From positions 1-43,575 of the forward strand of contig PKUC01000056.1 in assembly GCA_002868865.1 (NCBI GenBank): a stretch of DNA of 43,575 nucleotides, written 5' to 3'. The notes under the pieces were generated by a model, which was not told the DNA's origin, made no database searches, and saw nothing but the letters and a program-made list of their open reading frames with translations. The DNA is from Desulfuromonas sp. Lineage in GTDB: Bacteria > Desulfobacterota > Desulfuromonadia > Desulfuromonadales > Geopsychrobacteraceae. Of the stretch, positions 23,520 through 30,155 are shown piece by piece; positions within the stretch are counted from its first letter, which is position 1, and every line of letters starts with the position of its first letter. Position numbers and translations under genes: made by a program.

Positions 23520-23660
23520 GGTCTGACTCCGTTGGCTGTTTGGCGGGGCGCTTCATCTCTTTGCCAACACTTACCCCGCCGGGGTTAAAATGTCCAGAGG
23601 GCAGGGCGGTGCTGATCAGTTTGCTTGTCACCGGGACCCTGCAACGAGTATAGTCCCCTG

Positions 23661-24602
23661 ATGACCGATATGGCATTAAAAATAGATCGCCTGTGCAAAT
23701 CGTTTGCCGATGTCCCGGTGGTTAAGGATATCAGTTTTGCGATTCGTCAGGGGGAGATTTTCGGCCTGCTCGGTCCCAACGGAGCGGGCAAGAGCACCAC
23801 GATCAATATGATCGCCGGGGTGACGCGGGTCGGTTCCGGGTCGATCGAAGCCTACGGCTACGATAACCAGCGCGATTACCGGGTCACCCGCCGTCTGTTG
23901 GGTGTGGTTCATCAGGAAGTGGTGATCGATAATTTTTTTACCGTCGAGCAGGCCCTGAAGCTGCACGCTGGATACTACGGGATAAAGGATGATCCGGCCT
24001 GGCGGCAGATGCTCATCGAACGGCTGGGGCTTGCTCCGCACCTGCACAAGGTTATGATCAAGTTGTCCGGTGGCTTGAAGCGGCGCTTTATGATCGCTAA
24101 GGCACTGATCCATCGGCCCCGCCTGCTGATCCTGGACGAGCCGACCGCAGGGGTTGACGTCGAACTGCGCCACAGCCTGTGGGATTTTGTCCGCGACATC
24201 AACGCGCGGGGTACGACGATTCTGCTCACCACCCACTACCTTGAAGAGGCCGAGCAGATGTGTGACCGTATCGCGATTATGAATCATGGTGACCTGATCG
24301 CGCTGGAATCGACCCGCGACCTGGTCGATCGCCTGTCACGACGGCGTGTGCGGGTCTGTCTCGATCAGCCTCTGCGTACGGTACCGGATGTCCTGGCAGA
24401 TTATCAACCACAGATCGGTGACGAGGGTCGTGAGCTGAAACTCGACCTGCCTGTCGATGGCACCGCCGGCGCATTGCTCAAAGAACTGTGCGGGCTGGGG
24501 CTGTCGATCCGCGACCTTGAGACGGAGCAGAGCAGTCTGGAAGAGGTCTTTCTGCAGCTAACGGGAATCGACCAGACACGGGATACGCAGGATGAACGCT
24601 GA
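23661..24602 (+). CDS. ABC-2 type exporter ATP-binding protein (YadG-like)
   Basis: The 313-residue ATPase has the standard order: Walker A GPNGAGKST (about 38-46), Q-loop region HQE, signature LSGGLKRRFMIAKAL (about 135), Walker B LLILDEPTAGVD (about 155-165) and the H-loop in TTHYLEEAEQMCDRIAIMNHG. The C-terminal extension of about 90 residues is usual for the DrrA/NodI/YadG group. ATG 23661 is chosen; a GTG at 23625 and an ATG at 23670 are alternatives and none has a clear ribosome-binding site. It overlaps the permease gene by 11 bases. The pair should form a two-component exporter; the substrate is unknown. Confidence 0.92.
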   Translation: MTDMALKIDRLCKSFADVPVVKDISFAIRQGEIFGLLGPNGAGKSTTINMIAGVTRVGSGSIEAYGYDNQRDYRVTRRLLGVVHQEVVIDNFFTVEQALKLHAGYYGIKDDPAWRQMLIERLGLAPHLHKVMIKLSGGLKRRFMIAKALIHRPRLLILDEPTAGVDVELRHSLWDFVRDINARGTTILLTTHYLEEAEQMCDRIAIMNHGDLIALESTRDLVDRLSRRRVRVCLDQPLRTVPDVLADYQPQIGDEGRELKLDLPVDGTAGALLKELCGLGLSIRDLETEQSSLEEVFLQLTGIDQTRDTQDER

Positions 24603-25383
24603 GTATCGACAGGGACGATTTTACAGCTGGTTGCCCTTTTTCACCCTGCTGCGCAAGGAGATCCTGCGGTTCTGGCGGGTGGCGTCGCAGACCCTGCTGA
24701 CCCCGATCATCACCGCATCCCTCTACCTGTTTGTGTTCGGTGCAACCCTGGGAGATCGCCTGAGTGTCCTGGAGGGGTTCAGTTACGCCCAGTTCGTGAT
24801 TCCCGGCCTGATCCTGATGGGTATCATCAACAACTCCTTCGCCAACACCTCGTCGTCGTTGTTTATGTCACGCTATCTCGGCGGCATAGTCGACCTGCTG
24901 GTGACGCCGGTCAGTCCGCCTCAGTTTATTCTCGCCTATACCCTGGCGGCAATGCTGCGTGGTCTGGCGGTGGGGCTGGTGGTCTGGTTGATTTCGACAC
25001 TGTTTGCCCATCTGCCGTGGGTGGCACCGTTACAGGCGCTAATGATGGCCGTTCTGGCCAGCTTTCTGTTCACTCAGTTCGGACTTATCGCTGCGATCTA
25101 CGCGCATAATTTTGACACCCTGTCGATGTACAGCAATTTTCTGCTGTTGCCGCTGATCTACCTGGGGGGGGTCTTCTATCCTATTTCGATCCTTCCGCCG
25201 TTCTGGGCGAAATTGTCCCTTCTCAATCCGCTCTTTTATCTGATCGATGGTTTCCGCCATGCGATCCTCGGTGTTGGAGATATTTCGTTTTTAACCGCAT
25301 TTCTGGTCAGTGGTGCGCTGGCGCTGGCCTTGTTCTGCTGGGCTGCCTGGCTGATTGGTAGCGGCTATCGACTGCGCAGTTGA
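24592..25383 (+). CDS. ABC-2 type exporter permease (YadH-like)
   Basis: The 263-residue integral membrane protein has about six transmembrane helices and the ABC-2 pattern: a short cytoplasmic N-terminus with LLRKEILRFWR, then TLLTPIITASLYLFVFG, and the conserved stretch LPLIYLGGVFYPISILPPFW near residue 185. It partners the overlapping ATPase. Its start lies inside the end of the ATPase gene, indicating translational coupling. The selenoprotein gene starts 18 bases after its stop, so the operon continues. Substrate is unknown; relatives export antibiotics, lipids or polysaccharide. Confidence 0.92.
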   Translation: MNAEYRQGRFYSWLPFFTLLRKEILRFWRVASQTLLTPIITASLYLFVFGATLGDRLSVLEGFSYAQFVIPGLILMGIINNSFANTSSSLFMSRYLGGIVDLLVTPVSPPQFILAYTLAAMLRGLAVGLVVWLISTLFAHLPWVAPLQALMMAVLASFLFTQFGLIAAIYAHNFDTLSMYSNFLLLPLIYLGGVFYPISILPPFWAKLSLLNPLFYLIDGFRHAILGVGDISFLTAFLVSGALALALFCWAAWLIGSGYRLRS

Positions 25384-25401
25384 TCGAAACAGGAGGAGAT
25401 C

Positions 25402-25674
25402 ATGTTGAATGATCCGCACGCACAGGCGTTTCGCGATTTTTATGATGGCATGCGCAACTCTGTTCTGGAGGACAAAACCAGGACTCTGGTGGGGTTGGCC
25501 GCGGCGATGGCCGTCGGTTGCGAGCCCTGAATGGATCATTACCTTAGCGTTGCTAGGGATCAGCAGGTGAGTGCCGACGAAATCAGTGCGGTACAGGGGA
25601 TGGTGATGGCGGTTTCGGCGGGACGGGTCAATTCTCAGATGAAACGCGTCGAGGCCGGTGCGGGAAACTCTTAA
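25402..25674 (+). CDS. Probable selenoprotein, AhpD-like / carboxymuconolactone-decarboxylase family (in-frame TGA = Sec43)
   Basis: The ATG at 25402 has AGGAGGAG upstream (25391-25398). The frame is open to a TGA at 25528-25530 (codon 43), then continues in the same frame to TAA at 25672-25674. Read through, it gives 90 residues with AAAMAVGCEPUMDHYLSVARD at the TGA. This is the redox motif of AhpD-like proteins (GCEPCMDHYL in cysteine forms), with selenocysteine replacing the second cysteine: C40-E-P-U43 with His46. The downstream part (VSADEISAVQGMVMAVSAGRV) is typical of the same family, so homology crosses the TGA. A SECIS-like hairpin begins directly after it. The protein is probably a thiol oxidoreductase or peroxidase-type enzyme. 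It lies between the ABC permease and hslO (46 bases upstream of hslO). Simple annotation would report a truncated ORF. Confidence 0.85.
25534..25561 (+). promoter_or_regulatory. SECIS-like hairpin for selenocysteine insertion
   Basis: CCTTAGC (25542-25548) pairs with GCTAGGG (25552-25558), one T-G wobble, around the loop GTT at 25549-25551. GAT (25534-25536) and ATC (25559-25561) extend the stem across a 5-base bulge. The loop begins 18 bases after the TGA and starts with G, which fits the usual rules for bacterial SECIS elements (a short stem, a small loop with an early G, 16-37 bases after UGA). The hairpin lies wholly in coding sequence. Confidence 0.7.
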
Positions 25675-25720
25675 GCGGCGACTCCGCCGTTGATTCTTTT
25701 TACAAGGCAGGAAAACAGAT

Positions 25721-26599
25721 ATGGACAATCAGGGACGCTTGGTCAGGGTGGTGTCTGACGATGGCCTGTTTCGGGCGATGGCCGTTGATAGCAGCAGCGT
25801 TGTCGCCGAGGTGTGCCGTCGACAGCAGACCGATCTGACCGCAACGGTCGCACTGGGGCGACTGCTCACCGCGGGGGCGCTGCTCGGCTGTTTGCTCAAG
25901 GGAACGCAGCGTCTGGCCCTGATGGTGGAAGGGAACGGTCCTCTCGGCCGACTTGCCGTCGAGACCGACGCCACAGGGCGTCTGCGTGGTTCCGTGCGGA
26001 ATCCGCGCGCCGATCTGCCGCCGCGTGATGGTCGCTTTGATGTCTCCGGAGCGATCGGCCGGGCCGGCTTTCTCCATGTGACAAAAGATCTGGGGCTCAA
26101 AGAACCCTATCGCAGTATGGTCCAGTTGCAGACCAGTGAAATTGGCGACGACCTGGCTTATTACCTGTCCACATCGGAACAGGTCCCTTCCTCGGTGGCG
26201 GTCGGTGTTGAGTTGGCGAAAGATGGTTCGGTCGCGGCAGCGGGCGGTTTTATCGTACAGGCCCTGCCGCCCGGCAATGTCGATGCTATCGCGCAGCTGG
26301 AGGTACGGCTCGGAGAGTTGCCGCCTACCACGACCATGCTGCGTGACGGGCTGTCGCCAGCGGAGATAATGTCTGCCATCTTTGCCCCGCGTCGCTTTGC
26401 GGTTCAGGCCGAAACATCCGTGGAGTTTTTCTGTCCCTGCACCCGCATGCAGATTGAGCGTGTCCTGATCGGCCTCGGCCGCCAGGAGCTGCAGTCCCAG
26501 CTGGAAGAGCAGGAGGAAATTCAGGTCACCTGTGAATACTGCAAGGAGGTTTACCCGTTCACAAAAAGCGAGCTGGAAGCGCTGATTCGGAGCCTCTGA
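25721..26599 (+). CDS. hslO: Redox-regulated chaperone Hsp33
   Basis: The 292-residue protein is Hsp33, a cytoplasmic holdase switched on by oxidative unfolding. The N-terminal domain (about 1-180) is typical, with ALGRLLTAGALLG and the LALMVEGNGPLG segment. The C-terminal redox switch is complete: C238-P-C240 and C271-E-Y-C274, the zinc-binding CxC...CxxC arrangement. AGGAAA precedes ATG 25721. It follows the selenoprotein gene by 46 bases on the same strand, so the two are probably cotranscribed, tying the operon to thiol/oxidant stress. No terminator with a strong T run was found after it. Confidence 0.97.
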   Translation: MDNQGRLVRVVSDDGLFRAMAVDSSSVVAEVCRRQQTDLTATVALGRLLTAGALLGCLLKGTQRLALMVEGNGPLGRLAVETDATGRLRGSVRNPRADLPPRDGRFDVSGAIGRAGFLHVTKDLGLKEPYRSMVQLQTSEIGDDLAYYLSTSEQVPSSVAVGVELAKDGSVAAAGGFIVQALPPGNVDAIAQLEVRLGELPPTTTMLRDGLSPAEIMSAIFAPRRFAVQAETSVEFFCPCTRMQIERVLIGLGRQELQSQLEEQEEIQVTCEYCKEVYPFTKSELEALIRSL

Positions 26600-26853
26600 C
26601 CGGCGTGCTCAGGGATAGGGTCCTCGGCCGACATCCCAATTGTTGAGCGCCGAACTTTGGCCGGTCAGGCCTGTCTTGTCCGGCGGTCAGCTGGGTAAGA
26701 TGTTTAAGCTGAAAGAAACAATGTTTGTTTTTTCTCTGGGGTGGGTATTGGCCGGAAAGTGACGAGATTTTCGGGCGTAAAAAAGGATATTTCAGGACGA
26801 ATTCCATCGATATTTTAGCTGGTTAAACTGTTGTTATGAAGGCATGTAAGTGC
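26600..26853 (+). other. Non-coding stretch between hslO and the nuo control region
   Basis: No convincing gene was found on either strand. A GC-rich inverted repeat (GGCCGG near 26660 with CCGGC near 26680) lacks a T run, and an AT-only pairing around AAACAATGTTT near 26716 is followed by TTTTTT, a weak terminator at best. The rest holds nothing recognisable. Confidence 0.5.
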
Positions 26854-26869
26854 ATACAGTATACTGTAT
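26854..26869. promoter_or_regulatory. Perfect 16-bp palindrome upstream of the nuo promoter (candidate operator)
   Basis: ATACAGTATACTGTAT is identical to its reverse complement. It ends seven bases before the TTGACA at 26877, an ideal place for a dimeric regulator of the nuo operon. It is followed by TTTTTT, so a hairpin terminator (6-bp stem, TATA loop) is the alternative; the weak AT-rich stem makes that less likely. The binding protein is unknown. Confidence 0.6.
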
Positions 26870-26876
26870 TTTTTCC

Positions 26877-26905
26877 TTGACATATCGGGTCTAAATCGTT
26901 AGTTT
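26877..26905 (+). promoter_or_regulatory. Probable nuo operon promoter
   Basis: TTGACA at 26877-26882 is a perfect -35. With a 17-base spacer the -10 would be TAGTTT at 26900-26905, a weak match. It lies 80 bases before nuoA, and there is no other good candidate in the 385-base gap. A weak -10 suits an activator- or repressor-controlled promoter. Confidence 0.45.
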
Positions 26906-26984
26906 CCGAACGCTGTGGCGTAGTAGGTAAAGGTCCATCTGCGCCCGTGTTGTGACATTCTTCATTGAGAAGGAGCGTGTTCTT

Positions 26985-27341
26985 ATGCTTGAAAATTATT
27001 TGCCGGTCTTGGTTCTTATCGGCATCGCCGTTGCGTTTGCGGTCGGTTCGGTTGTTATGTCGGGTCTGATCGGCATGAAAAAGCCGAGCGCGGTCAAGTT
27101 GGCCCCCTACGAGTGCGGTATGCCCCTGGTGGGCTCTGCGCGTGAGCGGTTTTCGGTCAAGTTCTATATTATCGCCATGCTGTTCATTCTGTTCGATATC
27201 GAGGCGGTATTTCTTTATCCGTGGGCGGTTATGTTCAAGCGCCTGGGGATGTTCGGTTTTGTCGAGATGGGAGTCTTTATCGCGATTCTCCTGGTCGGCT
27301 TCATTTATGTATGGAAAAAAGGAGCTCTGGAATGGGAGTAG
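26985..27341 (+). CDS. nuoA: NADH-quinone oxidoreductase subunit A
   Basis: The 118-residue membrane subunit of complex I has three transmembrane helices: about 7-29, and two in the C-terminal half ([21 protein letters not shown] and [19 protein letters not shown]). The conserved loop YECGM and the acidic [11 protein letters not shown] motif are present. The start is ATG 26985 with GAAGGAG upstream; an in-frame GTG at 26952 is rejected as it precedes that site. nuoB begins ten bases before its stop, showing translational coupling. It is the first gene of a complete nuoA-N operon. Confidence 0.96.
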   Translation: MLENYLPVLVLIGIAVAFAVGSVVMSGLIGMKKPSAVKLAPYECGMPLVGSARERFSVKFYIIAMLFILFDIEAVFLYPWAVMFKRLGMFGFVEMGVFIAILLVGFIYVWKKGALEWE

Positions 27342-27847
27342 AGCAAAACCAAACCCTCGGGAACGGGTTCATTACGACGAGCCTTGACAAGCTGGTGAAC
27401 TGGTCGCGGGCCAAGTCTCTCTGGCCGATGACCTTTGGTCTGGCCTGCTGCGCTATCGAGATGATGGCTACCGGTGCTGCTCGCTTCGATCTCGATCGCA
27501 TGGGTGTTCTGTTCCGTGCATCTCCCCGGCAGTCTGACGTCATCATTATTGCTGGTACGGTGACCAAGAAGATGATGCCGGTCATCAAGACTGTCTATGA
27601 GCAGATGCCCGAACCTAAGTACGTGATTGCTATGGGTGCTTGCGCGTCGTCGGGTGGTGTGTTTGATACCTACAGTGTTGTGCAGGGTATCGATCAGGAG
27701 TTGCCCGTTGATGTTTATATTCCTGGTTGTCCTCCCCGTCCTGAAGGACTTCTCTACGGGCTGATGAAGCTGCAGGAGAAGATCATGCAGGAGCGCAACA
27801 CCTTTGGTGCGGCGATCGGCTTTGGTGAAGTGGTCAAGGACGCCTGA
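27332..27847 (+). CDS. nuoB: NADH-quinone oxidoreductase subunit B
   Basis: The 171-residue peripheral-arm subunit carries cluster N2, the last iron-sulfur centre before quinone. The ligands are visible: the tandem C39-C40 in [10 protein letters not shown], the cysteine in MGACASSGG and that in [11 protein letters not shown]. Start ATG 27332 (MGVEQNQ) has GGAG upstream and overlaps nuoA; the frame is open further upstream, but that part lies inside nuoA. Length is typical. Confidence 0.96.
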   Translation: MGVEQNQTLGNGFITTSLDKLVNWSRAKSLWPMTFGLACCAIEMMATGAARFDLDRMGVLFRASPRQSDVIIIAGTVTKKMMPVIKTVYEQMPEPKYVIAMGACASSGGVFDTYSVVQGIDQELPVDVYIPGCPPRPEGLLYGLMKLQEKIMQERNTFGAAIGFGEVVKDA

Positions 27848-27872
27848 GGCGAACATTCGATAGAAGACAGGG

Positions 27873-28364
27873 ATGAACACAATGTGCGATCAAGCAAGTG
27901 TTGAAAAACTGAAAGCAAAATTTTCTTCTGCGGTTCTCGATGTTATTGAGTTTCGCGGCGAGCTGACGGTGATGGTTGAGAAGGGTCGTATTGTCGAGAT
28001 CGGTACCTTCCTCCGCGATGAGTGTGGCTACGATTTCCTCTGCGATCTCTGCGGTGTTGACTATATGGGGCAGCAACCGCGCTTCATGGTGGTTTACAAC
28101 CTGTATAACATCACCACCAAACAGCGCCTGCGGGTTAAGGTTGGTGTCGATGAGCAGTCTGCATCGGTGGATACCGTAAGCGGTATCTGGTCGACGGCGA
28201 ACTGGCCCGAGCGTGAGTGTTGGGACCTGATGGGTATCAGCTTCAATAATCACCCCGATCTGCGTCGTATCCTGATGGCCGCTGACTGGGAAGGGCACCC
28301 GCTCCGCAAGGACTATCCCGTACAGGGGCCTGACCGCGAGCCGTATCAAAGCCGGCTTTCCTAA
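27873..28364 (+). CDS. nuoC: NADH-quinone oxidoreductase subunit C
   Basis: The 163-residue subunit of the complex I peripheral arm (30-kDa family) is a separate protein, not fused to NuoD as in Escherichia coli. The family signature ERECWDLMGISFNNHPDLRRILMAADWEGHPLRKDYP is intact. ATG 27873 is used; ATG 27882 (MCDQ) has a better-spaced AGGGA and may be the real start. Confidence 0.95.
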   Translation: MNTMCDQASVEKLKAKFSSAVLDVIEFRGELTVMVEKGRIVEIGTFLRDECGYDFLCDLCGVDYMGQQPRFMVVYNLYNITTKQRLRVKVGVDEQSASVDTVSGIWSTANWPERECWDLMGISFNNHPDLRRILMAADWEGHPLRKDYPVQGPDREPYQSRLS

Positions 28365-28417
28365 TTTAATCAATCCAGATTGCTTGAGACAAATTCCTAA
28401 AACGGACGAGGCATAAC

Positions 28418-29596
28418 ATGGCGTTGACCGAAAAGATGACAATCAATATGGGACCTCAGCACCCCTCAACACACGGGGTACTGCAGCTGATCCTAGAGCT
28501 GGACGGTGAGGTTGTACAGAAGGCAACCCCGCACATCGGGTTTCTTCATCGTGGCACCGAGAAGCTCTCAGAGCACCGCACCTATAATCAGGTGATTCCG
28601 CTGACGGATCGTCTTGATTATCTGGCACCGATGAGTAACAACCTCGGTTATTGCCTTGCGGTTGAAAAGCTGCTCGGTATTACCGACGAGATCCCCGAAC
28701 GCGCGAATGTCATCCGTGTCATGATGGCTGAGCTGACCCGTTTAAAGAGCCACTTGGTGTGGCTGGCGACTCATGCGCTCGATATCGGTGCGATGACGGT
28801 CTTCCTCTATGCGTTCCGTGAGCGCGAGGCGATTACTGACATCTATGAGAAGGTTTCCGGAGCGCGGATGACGTCCAATTACATCCGTATCGGCGGCGTG
28901 ACCGCGGACCTGCCTGCCGGGCTCGAGCAGGAGATTCGTGAATACGCCGAGAGCATGCCTGCTCACATCGATGAGTATGAAGGCCTGCTGACCGGAAACA
29001 AAATCTGGCAGAAGCGGACCATGGGAGTTGGTGTCATCAGCAAAGAAGACGCCATCGATATCGGACTGTCCGGTCCTTCCCTGCGTGCCTCGGGTGTTGA
29101 TTGGGATCTGCGTCGTGATGCCCCTTACTGCGGCTATGAGTCTTACGATTTTGATATTCCGGTACGGACCGAGTGCGATACCTTCGCACGCTACAAGGCG
29201 CGTCTCGATGAGATGCGTCAGTCAAGTCGGATCATCATTCAGGCGCTTGATCGCCTCCAGCCCGGCCCGGTGGTCGCCGATTGTCCGAAGGTCACCCTTC
29301 CTGCCAAAGAAGACGTGGTTAACACCATCGAAGGTCTGATCCATCACTTCAAGATTATCACCGAAGGTTTCAAGGTCGAAGAGGGTGAGGTTTATGTCGG
29401 CATCGAGGCACCCAAGGGTGAACTTGGCTACTATCTCGTGTCTGATGGATCGCCCATGCCCTATCGGATGAAGATCCGTCCGCCGTCCTTTGTCAACCTG
29501 CAGGCGTTGCCGCAGATGGTTGAAGGCCGTTTGCTGGCAGACGTTATCGCAATTATCGGAACACTCGATATCGTTCTTGGCGAAATCGACCGTTAA
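28418..29596 (+). CDS. nuoD: NADH-quinone oxidoreductase subunit D
   Basis: The 392-residue 49-kDa-type subunit forms the quinone-binding cavity with NuoB. It starts MALTEKMTINMGPQHPSTHGVL, where the GPQHPSTHG loop contributes the quinone-site histidine, and ends with the family-typical DIVLGEIDR. It is related to the large subunit of NiFe hydrogenases but lacks the nickel-binding cysteines. GAGG precedes the ATG; the gap after nuoC is 53 bases. Confidence 0.96.
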   Translation: MALTEKMTINMGPQHPSTHGVLQLILELDGEVVQKATPHIGFLHRGTEKLSEHRTYNQVIPLTDRLDYLAPMSNNLGYCLAVEKLLGITDEIPERANVIRVMMAELTRLKSHLVWLATHALDIGAMTVFLYAFREREAITDIYEKVSGARMTSNYIRIGGVTADLPAGLEQEIREYAESMPAHIDEYEGLLTGNKIWQKRTMGVGVISKEDAIDIGLSGPSLRASGVDWDLRRDAPYCGYESYDFDIPVRTECDTFARYKARLDEMRQSSRIIIQALDRLQPGPVVADCPKVTLPAKEDVVNTIEGLIHHFKIITEGFKVEEGEVYVGIEAPKGELGYYLVSDGSPMPYRMKIRPPSFVNLQALPQMVEGRLLADVIAIIGTLDIVLGEIDR

Positions 29597-29622
29597 CTAT
29601 TCGTCAGGTAGAAGAGGAAACC

Positions 29623-30120
29623 ATGACTGAAAGCGCTCAGCAGGCTCAGACCGAAGAGATTGATCTGACAGCAGCCAACGCGGTCATCGACAAGTACCAG
29701 GATATGCATGGTGCTTTGATGCCTGTACTGCAGGAAATTCAGGAAGCTTACGGGTATATTCCCGAAGAGACGGTTCATTTGACCGCCGAGCGTCTGAATG
29801 TCTACGCCAGTCAGATCTACGGTGTTTTGACCTTTTATGCTCAGTTTCACCTCGAGCCGCGCGGCAAGTACATCATCCGCGTATGTATGGGAACGGCCTG
29901 TCACGTTAAGGGTGCTGGTCGGATCGGAGACACCATCAAGGAAAGACTCGGTGTCGGCCATGCGGAGACCACGGAAGACCTTCTCTTTACCGCAGAATAT
30001 GTTGCCTGTATTGGCGCCTGCGGTATGGCGCCGGTTATTATGGTCAACGACGCGACTTACGGAAGTATCTCGGTCCAGAAAACGGACGAGGTCATTCAAA
30101 AATATCAGGAACTGGGTTAA
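29623..30120 (+). CDS. nuoE: NADH-quinone oxidoreductase subunit E
   Basis: The 165-residue 24-kDa-type subunit has a helical N-terminus and a thioredoxin-like [2Fe-2S] domain (cluster N1a). All four ligands are present in CMGTACHVKGA (C-x4-C) and CIGACGMAP (C-x3-C). GAAGAGG precedes the ATG. Its intact C-x4-C pair is a useful contrast to the homologous domain at the N-terminus of the neighbouring NuoF, where one of these cysteines is missing. Confidence 0.95.
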   Translation: MTESAQQAQTEEIDLTAANAVIDKYQDMHGALMPVLQEIQEAYGYIPEETVHLTAERLNVYASQIYGVLTFYAQFHLEPRGKYIIRVCMGTACHVKGAGRIGDTIKERLGVGHAETTEDLLFTAEYVACIGACGMAPVIMVNDATYGSISVQKTDEVIQKYQELG

Positions 30121-30155
30121 GACTCCTGCCCTATTGCAGGCATTGAGGATGATTT

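Noticed and set aside
25531-25674. Separate small gene starting at the ATG directly after the TGA
   Set aside because: No ribosome-binding site of its own, and the family homology crosses the TGA in frame.
26559-26807. Possible small minus-strand gene in the gap before nuo
   Set aside because: Overlaps the hslO end, has no ribosome-binding site, and the product is low-complexity and featureless.
26854-26875. Terminator for hslO formed by the palindrome plus T run
   Set aside because: The stem is AT-rich with only two G-C pairs and the loop is self-complementary; the operator reading fits better, though this is not fully excluded.
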